Shown: piece after piece, positions 24,730-33,587 of the stretch
Layout of the letters: the number at the start of each line of letters is the position of its first letter
How positions within the stretch are numbered: the stretch's first letter is position 1
Origin: Flavobacteriia bacterium
Lineage (GTDB): Bacteria > Bacteroidota > Bacteroidia > Flavobacteriales_D > Crocinitomicaceae
Assembly: GCA_947450325.1 (NCBI GenBank)
Contig: CANFUT010000001.1
Coordinates: 1-64,000 of the forward strand
Length of the DNA stretch: 64,000 bases
Direction of reading: 5' to 3'
Translations under genes and position numbers: made by a program
The notes under the pieces: generated by a model
What the model was told of the DNA's origin: nothing
Database searches by the model: none
The model's input: the letters and a program-made list of their open reading frames with translations, nothing else

Positions 24730-25626
24730 TTATTCGGGATAAATAAATAAAACAGAGTCTGACACGACTGCTGAACCAAAAACACCTATACACCCATCTA
24801 TTTTTGTTTTCAAAAAAACGGGTTCAACAAAAGGATTCAGTTGTGATAATTTCTGTCTATCAATATTGTCATAAAACTCAGCTGAATTTTTATCTAATGA
24901 TTGAACAAAAACATACGTTGAATCATCTTTTTTGTGTTTAAAAGCAGGTTCGATTACAAATTGCATCGCAAGTCCGTCTATTCCTTTATCAAACAAAACA
25001 GAACGCCCAAATTCACTGATATAAAATTTAGCACCATTAGTACAAGTACTATGAATCAAGCCTAAATTTGATGCTCCATAAACCGAACTATCAATCATTC
25101 TATTCATTTGAAAACGGTAAAAATTTTCACTTCCCGCAATATCATCAAAATCAATTATCACACCTTCATGTTCGCCATAAATATCATGAAATTTAGCAGT
25201 AAAAGAAGTTGCATTAATTGTGGCTTTTGCTTGGCTAATTATTGTGGTAGAAGTATATGTTTTTCCATTGTAAGTTACAGATAGATTATATGTCTGTCCT
25301 ATTTCACATGGTATCGAACCTTTATAGAATGGAACCCAACGGCATTGAAAATTGTCAAAAACTGAATCCATATACAAATTATCAACCGAACTCCCTGATA
25401 TAGTCACTGTTGCTCCCCTTGCAAATAACTGAGAAGGAGAAACATTTGAACTAAAAAAAGCAACACTAGTACTCAAAAATAATTGTGGAACTTTTCCAGG
25501 ATATAGAATACATTCAATTGAAACTTGTTCATCGTATGGAACCTGTTTTACTTTTACTTCTTTTTGACAAGAAAAAAGTAATAAAAAAGAAAGACTTAAA
25601 TAAGTTATTTTTAATATAGTATTCAT
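24730..25626 (-). CDS. DUF4249 lipoprotein
   Basis: A 298-residue outer-membrane-associated lipoprotein. I take ATG 25626 as start because it begins a good lipoprotein signal (MNTILKITYLSLSFLLLFSC) 4 nt after the receptor stop; an earlier ATG at 25656 lies inside the receptor gene. After the Cys, DUF4249 features are visible: an N-terminal segment YDEQVSIECILYPGKVPQ and a beta-rich body. DUF4249 proteins are regularly encoded next to a TonB-dependent receptor and are thought to be its surface partner. Cotranscribed with the receptor at 25631-27937. Confidence 0.88.
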   Translation of the reverse strand: MNTILKITYLSLSFLLLFSCQKEVKVKQVPYDEQVSIECILYPGKVPQLFLSTSVAFFSSNVSPSQLFARGATVTISGSSVDNLYMDSVFDNFQCRWVPFYKGSIPCEIGQTYNLSVTYNGKTYTSTTIISQAKATINATSFTAKFHDIYGEHEGVIIDFDDIAGSENFYRFQMNRMIDSSVYGASNLGLIHSTCTNGAKFYISEFGRSVLFDKGIDGLAMQFVIEPAFKHKKDDSTYVFVQSLDKNSAEFYDNIDRQKLSQLNPFVEPVFLKTKIDGCIGVFGSAVVSDSVLFIYPE

Positions 25627-25630
25627 GATG

Positions 25631-27937
25631 TTAGAATTTAAAATTATAAGTGACACTTGGAATTATTGGTAGAAGGGAAATTTGTTTTGCTTTTGGCTCT
25701 TGAGTTAATGGGTCAACAGTCAAATAAACAAAATATGGATTTCTATGGCTATAAACATTATAAATACTAAACACCCATTCTGCTACAAAAGGCACTTTCC
25801 CTTTAAATAATGTTTTGTTTTTGCGATAAGTAGCACCAACATCTAATCGGTGATAAAGATTCAAACGGTAATTATTTCTTTTATCATAAACATAGTAAAC
25901 TCCGTCGTACAAACTACCTCCATCAGATACATTGATTCGTGCTACAGGTAAAGTATAAGCACTCCCTGAAGACAAAACAAATACGGCAGATAAAGTCCAT
26001 TTTTTTGATAATTCATAAGTTGCAACTGAAGAAAGTACATGTCTTCTATCATATTTGAAAGGAAAAACCTCTCCGTAATTTAGATCCTTAAACTTTTGAT
26101 TTGTCCAAGAAAGTGTATATGAAACCCAACCTGTAAATTTGCCTGAGCTTTTCTTTAAAAAAAATTCAGCCCCATAACTCCAGCCTTTTCCAAAGACCAA
26201 TGAACTGTCAATATTTGTTTGATCAAGTAATTGTGTTCCTTCTCTAAAAGCAACTTGATTTTGCATAGTTTTATAGTAGACCTCAACACTTGCTTCGTAT
26301 TTGTTTTCTTTGAAGTTTCTAAAATAACCAACTGCCAATTGTTCTGAACGTTCAGGTTTTGTAATTTGACTGGATGGTGTCCACAAATCAAACGGTAAAG
26401 ATGCACTAGAACTAGGAACAATATGTAAAAATTGATTCATAACTGAATATGCTGCTTTAATAGATGATGTAGAATCGACTGAAATTTTTAATGCAGCTCT
26501 TGGCTCAAATCTATAATAAGAAGCGTTTTTTGTTATAAATGAAGGTGTTCTAATTCCTAAATTCAATGAAGTTCGATTCGAAACTTTAATTTCATCATTA
26601 AAATAAAGTGCCATTTCACTTGAATATCTCGGAGGAATTGAATTAGTTTTGATATTGGCAATTTGTAAATCTTTTGGTATTTTAGCTGATTTTCCGCTTG
26701 ATACGAAAGTATGATAAGTGTAGTTTGCTCCAAAAGTGATTTTATGTTTTGAATTAGGATAATACTGAAATTCAGTTTTTCCATTTACATCATTTATACC
26801 AGAATAAACTTGAGCATAATATTTTCCTTGCACAGTGGAAAGATTCAAATAATACCTGTTGTAAATAAAGGAAGTATTTAAGAATAGTTTTTGTCCAAAT
26901 AAATGATTCCAACGTAAAGTTGCCGTTGAGTTTCCAAAACGAATTCCATAATTAATTGAACTTGCAGCGGTATAACCCGCTTTGTCATTCCCATTAAAAG
27001 CACTTAAAAATAAACGGTCTCGTTTTGAAATTTGCCAATTTATTTTGGCATTCAAATCATAAAAATTATAGGTTGTAGTGATGCCTTTAGGTAAAAACGG
27101 TTTAATCAATAAATCTAAATATGTTCTTCGTGCAGAGATGATAAAAGAAGCTTTGTTTTTTTTTATTGGTCCCTCAATAGTTATGTTTGAAGAAATTAAC
27201 CCAAGTCCTCCATCTATTTTTAATTTTTGATTGTTTCCTTCTTTCATTGTTATATCTAAAATTGAAGATAGCCTTCCTCCATATTGAGCAGGAAATCCTC
27301 CTTTTATCAAAGAAACATTATTTAAAGCCTTTGTATTGAAAGTACTAAATAAGCCAAAGAGATGATTAGGGTTGTAAACTACCGCTTCATCCAATTGAAC
27401 TAAATTCTGGTCAGAATTACCTCCTCGAACAAAAAAACCAGTAGTTCCTTCATTTCCCGATTGCACACCAGGAAGTAACTGAATTATTTTTAAAACATCA
27501 GTTTCTCCAAACAATGCAGGTAATTCTTTTATTTTTTGAATAGGAATATCATAAACACTCATTTGAATATTTTGCACATTATCATCTAATCTTTTTGAGG
27601 AAATATTAATTTCAGATAATTCTTGAGTTTTTGGAATTAATTTCACGTTTAATTCAATGTTTTCAGTCAAAATAATTTTCTTAATTTGAGCCGTAAAACC
27701 TAAATAAGAATAAATAATAACAGTGCTATCATCCATCGGAAGTGTAAGTGAATAAAACCCATAATTGTTAGCTATTGCACCAGTTTTTGTTTTGACTGAA
27801 TAAATTTTGGCTCCAATTAATGATTCACCCGTTTCAGCATCTTTTAAATAACCACTTATTGTGAAATTTTGAGAATAAACTGAATAATTTATTACAAAAC
27901 TTAAAAGAAATAAAAATAAATACATTTGATTTTTCAT
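25631..27937 (-). CDS. TonB-dependent receptor with carboxypeptidase-like N-domain
   Basis: A 768-residue outer membrane receptor: signal peptide (about 1-23), carboxypeptidase-regulatory-like beta domain (about 25-105, ISGYLKDAETGESLIGAKI), plug domain (about 120-225, with LPALFGETDVLKIIQLLPGV and GFFVRGGNSDQNLVQLD) and a 22-strand barrel ending in aromatic YNFKF. It would import a TonB-energised ligand together with the DUF4249 partner. Start 27937 (MKNQMYLF) is preferred over 27955, which falls inside the -7 box of regulon box B; the leader is then about 10 nt. The substrate is unknown. Confidence 0.92.
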   Translation of the reverse strand: MKNQMYLFLFLLSFVINYSVYSQNFTISGYLKDAETGESLIGAKIYSVKTKTGAIANNYGFYSLTLPMDDSTVIIYSYLGFTAQIKKIILTENIELNVKLIPKTQELSEINISSKRLDDNVQNIQMSVYDIPIQKIKELPALFGETDVLKIIQLLPGVQSGNEGTTGFFVRGGNSDQNLVQLDEAVVYNPNHLFGLFSTFNTKALNNVSLIKGGFPAQYGGRLSSILDITMKEGNNQKLKIDGGLGLISSNITIEGPIKKNKASFIISARRTYLDLLIKPFLPKGITTTYNFYDLNAKINWQISKRDRLFLSAFNGNDKAGYTAASSINYGIRFGNSTATLRWNHLFGQKLFLNTSFIYNRYYLNLSTVQGKYYAQVYSGINDVNGKTEFQYYPNSKHKITFGANYTYHTFVSSGKSAKIPKDLQIANIKTNSIPPRYSSEMALYFNDEIKVSNRTSLNLGIRTPSFITKNASYYRFEPRAALKISVDSTSSIKAAYSVMNQFLHIVPSSSASLPFDLWTPSSQITKPERSEQLAVGYFRNFKENKYEASVEVYYKTMQNQVAFREGTQLLDQTNIDSSLVFGKGWSYGAEFFLKKSSGKFTGWVSYTLSWTNQKFKDLNYGEVFPFKYDRRHVLSSVATYELSKKWTLSAVFVLSSGSAYTLPVARINVSDGGSLYDGVYYVYDKRNNYRLNLYHRLDVGATYRKNKTLFKGKVPFVAEWVFSIYNVYSHRNPYFVYLTVDPLTQEPKAKQISLLPIIPSVTYNFKF

Positions 27938-27952
27938 GTTATAGATTTTGTA

Positions 27953-27986
27953 CAAACCTACACTTGAATTTAGAAGAAATATTGAA
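27953..27986 (-). promoter_or_regulatory. Two-component regulon box B
   Basis: Minus strand: TTCAA (27982-27986), 13 nt, TTCAA (27964-27968), 3 nt, TAGGTTTG (27953-27960). The inner 13 nt differ from box A at only two positions near the 5' end. It drives the receptor/DUF4249 pair and decides the receptor start codon. Confidence 0.7.
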
Positions 27987-27994
27987 TTTTGAAA

Positions 27995-28735
27995 TTAACC
28001 CTTAATTCTATTTTTTCGATAAGCGAAGAAAACACAAAGTCCCAATAAAATTGTCGTGATAATTGTTGAAGGTATGGTACCTAAATCTAATCCTCCTTTT
28101 TCCACTTTTTTGGTTAAAAGATCTCCAAAAGTTGCTCCAAATGGGCGAGTGAAAATAAATGCAATCCAAAACAAAACAACTTGATTAATTTTAGTCAAAT
28201 AATGTAGAATTAAAACAAGAATGATTATTCCAGCAGTTACAAAAGCACCATTGAGGTAACTTAAACCTAAATTATCACTCAAAAAATCTCCGAAAGCGGT
28301 TCCAAGACTGTTTGAAAATAATACCGCTACCCAATAGTATATTTCCACTTTTTTATCGGTGATTGGAAAGACAATAATTGATTTTTCCTTAAAGTACCAA
28401 AATATAAGCGTCAACATCAAAATAGAAAACAAAATACTTGAACCTAAAGCGTAACCTAAGCCCAATGTTCTATCCATGAAATCTGAAATTTCTGTGCCAA
28501 CAGTAGTGGTACCAACAACGACAATCCAAAATAAGGCTGGTATAAATTTGGATGACTTTACTTGAATAAAAAGAAAAACCAAAAAAATGGCAAATGTGAT
28601 TCCTAAACTTATCAAATAGCCAATATTTAAAGTCATTGACATTAAATCTCCTAATGTTTCGCCCAAGGTTGTTGCTAAGATTTTCATAATCCAAAATGCG
28701 AAAGTGATGCTTGCAACTTTGTTTAATTTTTCCAT
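27995..28735 (-). CDS. COG4705-type multipass membrane protein
   Basis: A 246-residue integral membrane protein with about eight helices and four internal repeats, each ending in a 'T-G(E/T)-(G/S)D' loop then 'LGLGY': ATTLGETLGD (about 20), VGTEISD (about 80), LGTAFGD (about 145) and FGATFGD (about 200). The conserved acidic residues within helices suggest ion or proton coupling. COG4705 proteins are uncharacterised. It lies 18 nt downstream of a TonB-dependent receptor gene and is probably cotranscribed with it, under regulon box C. Confidence 0.85.
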   Translation of the reverse strand: MEKLNKVASITFAFWIMKILATTLGETLGDLMSMTLNIGYLISLGITFAIFLVFLFIQVKSSKFIPALFWIVVVGTTTVGTEISDFMDRTLGLGYALGSSILFSILMLTLIFWYFKEKSIIVFPITDKKVEIYYWVAVLFSNSLGTAFGDFLSDNLGLSYLNGAFVTAGIIILVLILHYLTKINQVVLFWIAFIFTRPFGATFGDLLTKKVEKGGLDLGTIPSTIITTILLGLCVFFAYRKNRIKG

Positions 28736-28753
28736 AATTTAATATTTTAATTG

Positions 28754-31162
28754 TTAGAATTTGTAGTTGTAACCGATTCTAATTACTTGTGTTTCGTAAT
28801 AATCAGCACTTCTGTATGAAAAGCCTTGTCCATAAATGGTTTTTTTCGTCACCATCGTATTTAATAGATCTGTTGCATTTACAAACAACTCCCCTTTTCC
28901 TTTTTGGATTCCTTTTTTTATGCCTAAATCCAATGTAAATCGGGATGCAATTTTGCCTTGAGGAATTATATCTGAAGCCAAATAAATCGCCATAAGTTGA
29001 ATATCAAAAGTATTCTTCAAGTGAAAAGTATTATTAAATTTTAGATTTCCAGAAAAAATTTCTTGCTGATTTGCTGAAAAACTATGTGCAACAGGGTATT
29101 TATTTTCCACGGTAAAAGCATTTATTTGGTTATGATAGGCATTTACGTTTAGATTTAAAACATACCATTTTCCAAAATCTTTCGAAAAAACAAGTTCAAT
29201 TCCGGTGTTGTAACTGCGTTTTACATTTTGAAATACGGCATAAATCAAATTACTTCCGGCAACGGTCGTTGAAATTCGGTTAATTGTACCATCAGTAATC
29301 CGATGATATGCAGCAGCATAGAAATATGCACTTTTCCAAGTTGCCTTATAGCCCAATTCAAGAGAATTAGTAAACTGAGGTCTTAGACCAGGATTTCCAA
29401 CCTTTATAATTTCAGCATCATCGTATTTTGGGAAAATTCGGATATCTACTTCGTTTGGCCTATCAACACGTCTATTATAAAAAGCTGTCAATTTATTTTT
29501 AGCATCTATTTTATAAGCAAAACGCATCGTTGGAAACGGTTGAGTATAATTATAACCATCCGATTTATAAGTATTGTGATTTGGATTAACCTCGTAATTT
29601 AACTTCACATACTCAATTCTTAATCCTACCTCAGCCTCAATTTTTTTATTCTCAAAAATGTAATTTCCATACAAAGCAGGAATTATTTCTTTATAGTTAG
29701 CCCAACCGCCAGCATTCGTGTCCAAAGGCGAATTTAGCCCAGGAATAAAAAGCATGTTGGTCGGGATTCCTCTTTTACGAAATTTAGCACCTGTTTCAAA
29801 TCGTCCATTTTTTAAAGGCTTGATATAATCTAAATTAAAATCAAAGACCTGCTCATCAGAAAGCAGCTTAAAAGCATCTTTTCCTGAATAGGTTGGTAAA
29901 ATATTATCAAAAAAATATTTCTCGTTTTCTCGATGAAAAGTGTAATTAAAACCAACATTGAATAAATGTCCCGCTTCCTTAAATTTATGCTGATAAGTGG
30001 CTGTTCCCATTAGGGTAGTTTTTAACTCATCTTCTAAAAATTGCCATAATCTTAAGCGCTGAGAATTATCAGAGTTAAAAAAAACTTCATCACCATTGTC
30101 AATAATCTTTTCTCTCCCATATAAAGCAGAAAATGAAAATGAATTTTGCTCATTCAAGTTCCAATCTACACCAGTTTTTAATGTTAAAAAACCTGTATTC
30201 CTGTTTCTTTTAGTTTGTTGATTAATGATTGATCCATCGTCGTAAGTACGTGTCACAAATTCATTTTTATTTAAGGTTTGAGTATATAAATAGTCGCCTT
30301 GAAAAAAGATATTAATTTTATTTTTCCTATAATTTAATGAAAGTGAAGGATTTATCTTTGGAGTAATTTGATATTGCTTTCTTACTGTTGGCAGACTTTC
30401 TTTTTTTACCCAAAGAGCCCCAAGTCCAGAGGCAAATCCAACTTTACCATTAAATCCGTCTTTTTTATTTTTCTTGTAAATAATATTGATGATTCCTGCA
30501 TTTCCATTGGCATCAAATTTTGCTGAAGGATTATTGATTATCTCAATTCTTTCAATTGCAGAAGCTGGGATATTATCTAAGCCTGATTGATTTCCAAAAC
30601 CTGTAATTGCCGTTTGCTTACCGTCAATAAGAATGGTTACTTTATCATTTCCTCTCAATTGGACTTTTCCGTCTTGAATTGTAACTCCAGGCAAATTTTG
30701 CAAAGATTGTAAAACGGATCCCCCACTTTGAGCAACATTATTCTCTAATGAAAATGTTTTTTTATCCATTTTATCACTCACTATATCTCGCTTAGCAACA
30801 ACATCAATTTCAGTTAAGTTTTGTACTTCTGGTATTAAATCGATACTCGCCAGATCTAGAAAAGCAGACAAGGTCCCTACATAGAGTGCAGATTTTTTGG
30901 TACTGTAACCAGGAACAACAAATTCTAAATAATAATCGTTTGGTTTGACATTACTTAAAGAAAATCTACCCTCGTCATTCGAAATTGTTCCAGTGACAAA
31001 AGAACTATCAACAACTGTTTTTAAGATAATTTTCCCAAATGGTATTACAACTTTTGTTGTTTGGTCCTTAATTATTCCTGAAATTGTAACTGAATTACTT
31101 TGAGCAAATGAAACTAGAATATTGGCACAAAAAAGAATTGCCACTAACAAGGATTTCTTCAT
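28754..31162 (-). CDS. TonB-dependent/outer membrane beta-barrel receptor
   Basis: An 802-residue receptor of the outer-membrane-barrel (OMP_b-brl_3) type: signal peptide (about 1-20), carboxypeptidase-like domain (about 25-105), plug (about 130-230, with NLPGVTIQDGKVQLRGND and IEIINNPSAKFDANGNAGII) and a barrel ending YNYKF. The plug motif with NPSAKFDA is typical of this subfamily. Its neighbours (two-component system upstream, COG4705 downstream) suggest uptake or sensing tied to envelope homeostasis. Ligand unknown. Confidence 0.9.
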   Translation of the reverse strand: MKKSLLVAILFCANILVSFAQSNSVTISGIIKDQTTKVVIPFGKIILKTVVDSSFVTGTISNDEGRFSLSNVKPNDYYLEFVVPGYSTKKSALYVGTLSAFLDLASIDLIPEVQNLTEIDVVAKRDIVSDKMDKKTFSLENNVAQSGGSVLQSLQNLPGVTIQDGKVQLRGNDKVTILIDGKQTAITGFGNQSGLDNIPASAIERIEIINNPSAKFDANGNAGIINIIYKKNKKDGFNGKVGFASGLGALWVKKESLPTVRKQYQITPKINPSLSLNYRKNKINIFFQGDYLYTQTLNKNEFVTRTYDDGSIINQQTKRNRNTGFLTLKTGVDWNLNEQNSFSFSALYGREKIIDNGDEVFFNSDNSQRLRLWQFLEDELKTTLMGTATYQHKFKEAGHLFNVGFNYTFHRENEKYFFDNILPTYSGKDAFKLLSDEQVFDFNLDYIKPLKNGRFETGAKFRKRGIPTNMLFIPGLNSPLDTNAGGWANYKEIIPALYGNYIFENKKIEAEVGLRIEYVKLNYEVNPNHNTYKSDGYNYTQPFPTMRFAYKIDAKNKLTAFYNRRVDRPNEVDIRIFPKYDDAEIIKVGNPGLRPQFTNSLELGYKATWKSAYFYAAAYHRITDGTINRISTTVAGSNLIYAVFQNVKRSYNTGIELVFSKDFGKWYVLNLNVNAYHNQINAFTVENKYPVAHSFSANQQEIFSGNLKFNNTFHLKNTFDIQLMAIYLASDIIPQGKIASRFTLDLGIKKGIQKGKGELFVNATDLLNTMVTKKTIYGQGFSYRSADYYETQVIRIGYNYKF

Positions 31163-31179
31163 TTTTTTTGGATTTATTA

Positions 31180-31213
31180 CAAAATTGCATCTGAACTTAG
31201 AATTAATTTTGAA
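31180..31213 (-). promoter_or_regulatory. Two-component regulon box C
   Basis: Minus strand: TTCAA (31209-31213), 13 nt, TTCAG (31191-31195), 3 nt, CAATTTTG (31180-31187, one mismatch to TAnnTTTG). Same spacing as boxes A, B and D. It lies 18 nt before the receptor start, between the kinase stop and the receptor gene, so the receptor/COG4705 unit has its own promoter. Confidence 0.6.
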
Positions 31214-31216
31214 TTT

Positions 31217-32476
31217 TTAGATATTCAATTGGAAAGCGTGTAAATTGTTTTCATATTCATAAACTATTTCCCAATTATTTATCTCAACTATTTTTTTCAA
31301 AATGGATAAACCTAAGCCATTTCCTTCTGATGATGGGTTAATTTTTTGAAAACGAACATATAAATTTTCTTTTACTAATTCTTGGTTTAAGCTAGTATTT
31401 ATAACTTTAATATAAGTGTTAGTTAAGATTATTTCTATTTTTCCATTGATATAATTGTGCTTTACAGCGTTGGATAAAAGATTAAATAGTACAGATTCCA
31501 GCAGTTGTTGATTTGCCCTTAAAATCACATTTTCTTTCAAGTTACTTTGAATGATTAAATGATGAGCATCAAATTGCTCTGCAAAAAGAACAGTATGTTC
31601 TTGCATCATTTTTGACAAATTGACCTCCTGTTTTTCAAAATCTGTTTTTTCCAACTTTGATAAAAAAAGTAAATTTTTGTTTAATCTATTTAATCTCGCA
31701 ACTGTAAGGTTTATCTTCTGAATAATACCCGCTTGTTCAACAGTTAAATCTTTATTTTGAATCAATAATGCTAACTGATTCTGAAAAATGGCTAATGGAG
31801 TTTGTAGTTCATGTGCTGCATTTTCTACAAATTCTCGTTGGTTTTGATAAATTCCCAAATTGGTATTTATCAAATTTTCAAAAGCTTGATTCAAATTTTG
31901 AAATTCTTCTATTTTTGATTCTGAATATTCAAATTTTGTCATTTTATCAATCTCAAAGGATTTAATTGAATTTAAAGTCTGGTAAAATGGTCTCCAAATT
32001 TTCACCGAAATTATTTGTGTTAGAATAAACAATCCAAGTATCAGAAAAACCAAAAGAAATACAAACAGCATCAAAATACTTTTGATAATATCCTCCTTTT
32101 CGAAAAGATTATCTTTTGTTTGTAATGTAAATAATTTATTTTCAATCAAAATCGGATGCTGATATTCTAGAAAGGGTATTTTTTCCTTTTCAATGATATC
32201 AAAAACTTCAATTTCTTTAAACGTTTTATGTTTTGATTTTAATACAACAATTTTTTGATTTGTATTGTATTTATTCCATGTTGCAATTTCGTCAATTTTT
32301 AATTTATTTTGATACGTTGATTCAAACATTTTCGACTTTAAAACAAGCGCTTCATGTGTCTCACCAACATATATTTTCTTTAGAAAGAAGTAAAATGCAA
32401 AACAGGAAATAAGCAAAATTAAAATTGAATATATTGCATAGAGTTGTAAGGTTTTGTTTAATAATTTCTTTCTCAT
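31217..32476 (-). CDS. Sensor histidine kinase
   Basis: A 419-residue kinase: transmembrane helix 1 (about 12-35), an extracytoplasmic sensor of about 90 residues, transmembrane helix 2 (about 130-155), HAMP-like linker, dimerisation/phosphoacceptor helix with HELQTP (about residue 222), and an ATPase domain with N box (LLSNAVKHN) and G2 box (GNGLGLSI). The G1 DxGxG motif is replaced by NTSLNQE, a reduction seen in some Bacteroidota kinases. ATG 32476 is chosen because it overlaps the regulator stop as ATGA; an upstream in-frame ATG at 32485 exists. It phosphorylates the regulator encoded just upstream. Confidence 0.9.
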   Translation of the reverse strand: MRKKLLNKTLQLYAIYSILILLISCFAFYFFLKKIYVGETHEALVLKSKMFESTYQNKLKIDEIATWNKYNTNQKIVVLKSKHKTFKEIEVFDIIEKEKIPFLEYQHPILIENKLFTLQTKDNLFEKEDIIKSILMLFVFLLVFLILGLFILTQIISVKIWRPFYQTLNSIKSFEIDKMTKFEYSESKIEEFQNLNQAFENLINTNLGIYQNQREFVENAAHELQTPLAIFQNQLALLIQNKDLTVEQAGIIQKINLTVARLNRLNKNLLFLSKLEKTDFEKQEVNLSKMMQEHTVLFAEQFDAHHLIIQSNLKENVILRANQQLLESVLFNLLSNAVKHNYINGKIEIILTNTYIKVINTSLNQELVKENLYVRFQKINPSSEGNGLGLSILKKIVEINNWEIVYEYENNLHAFQLNI

Positions 32477-33147
32477 AGTTCCCATTTATAGCCTATTCCG
32501 TAAACTGATTTCACATAATCGACAGCACCAAATTCTACTAACTTTTTCTTTAAATTTTTGATGTGCGCATAAACAAAATCATGATTGTCAAACATATCAG
32601 CCATGTCTCCAGACAAATGTTCAGCAATAGAAGATTTAGATAAAACTTTCCCCTGATTTCCAATCAAAAACAGCAGCAACTCTAATTCTTTTTTTGTTAA
32701 ACTTACCAGTTTTGAATTGACCAACACATTCTTTGATAAGATATCAATTGAAATTTCATTAAAAGTAATTAGATTTTGTCCTTGAAATTGTTTTCGTCTA
32801 ATCAAGGCTTGAATTCGAACCAAAAGTTCAGAAAGATGGAAAGGTTTAGTAAGATAATCGTCAGCTCCTAATTGCAAGCCCTCGATGCGAGTTTCTAAGT
32901 TCTCTTTGGCAGAAATAATAATAACACCTTCCGTTTTATTTTTCGATTTAAGTTCCTTTAAGATCTCAAATCCATGACCATCGGGCAAAGATAAATCCAA
33001 TAAAATACAATCGTACTCATACAAGCTAATTTTTAAAAAAGCTTCATTTTTTGTAGAAGCAATTTCGCAAACATAATTAGAACTTTCTAAATATTCTTGA
33101 ATACTTCTGGAAAGTAGCTTTTCATCTTCTACAATTAATATTTTCAT
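32473..33147 (-). CDS. OmpR-family response regulator
   Basis: A 224-residue regulator with receiver domain (1-115; acidic pocket DE at 8-9, phosphoacceptor in LLDLSLPDG near residue 51, TKPF lysine near 101) and an OmpR/PhoB winged-helix DNA-binding domain (about 125-224). It is first in an operon with the kinase. Its own promoter carries the same repeat arrangement as three neighbouring promoters, which is the expected target type (direct repeats) for this family, so autoregulation and control of the receptors and PepSY-like protein are likely. Confidence 0.92.
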   Translation of the reverse strand: MKILIVEDEKLLSRSIQEYLESSNYVCEIASTKNEAFLKISLYEYDCILLDLSLPDGHGFEILKELKSKNKTEGVIIISAKENLETRIEGLQLGADDYLTKPFHLSELLVRIQALIRRKQFQGQNLITFNEISIDILSKNVLVNSKLVSLTKKELELLLFLIGNQGKVLSKSSIAEHLSGDMADMFDNHDFVYAHIKNLKKKLVEFGAVDYVKSVYGIGYKWEL

Positions 33148-33151
33148 ACTG

Positions 33152-33185
33152 CTAATTTACATTTGAATTTTGTAGAAATTTTGAA
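33152..33185 (-). promoter_or_regulatory. Two-component regulon box D (autoregulation)
   Basis: Minus strand: TTCAA (33181-33185), 13 nt, TTCAA (33163-33167), 3 nt, TAAATTAG (33152-33159, close to TAnnTTTG). The -7 box ends 4 nt before the regulator ATG, so the transcript would be nearly leaderless. Confidence 0.6.
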
Positions 33186-33393
33186 TTATTGATTTATTCT
33201 TTCCGCTTTAAAAATTTTGATCTATTAACTTTTTGAAAATTATGGCATTCCGAAAAGCTTTAGTGCAATTAGCGGCTGATTTATTTTCGAAATCGATGTT
33301 TTGAAAAATGAAAAGAGCAGTACAAATGACCATTTATTTAGTCTCAAAAATCGACTTATAGAGCAAGTATAACCTATTCAAATCCTCTAAAAA

Positions 33394-33423
33394 AGGGTTC
33401 GAATAAATGTCAGTTAGCTCCAC
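33394..33423 (+). other. tRNA-3'-half-like remnant 2
   Basis: AGGGTTCGAAT followed by an unpaired segment and GTTAGCTCCAC. The 27 nt ending in TTCGAA match the same stretch of the remnant at 23944-23970 at about 23 positions. As there, no D or anticodon arm is found upstream and a strong plus-strand terminator follows at once. The rest of the gap 33186-33587 has no gene I support. Confidence 0.3.
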
Positions 33424-33458
33424 AAAAAACTGTTTGATTTTATCAGACGGTTTTTTTT
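33424..33458 (+). terminator. Rho-independent terminator, plus strand
   Basis: AAAAAACTGTTTGA (33424-33437) pairs with TCAGACGGTTTTTT (33443-33456) over 14 positions including two G-T pairs, with a 5-nt loop and T run. No plus-strand gene precedes it, only the tRNA-like remnant. Confidence 0.7.
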
Positions 33459-33587
33459 GTTTCATAGATTTCTCAGATTTACAATCAATTTTTATCTAAT
33501 TCCTATATTTCAGTTCAGAAATAGCTTACAAAATCCAATTTCTAAAATAAATCCTATTTTTACTTTTTTATTCATAATTCTCAAGAC

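Noticed and set aside
33377-33423. A functional tRNA gene
   Set aside because: Only a TTCGAAT and acceptor-like end are seen; the T stem does not pair, and no anticodon or D arm can be built from the preceding 80 nt.
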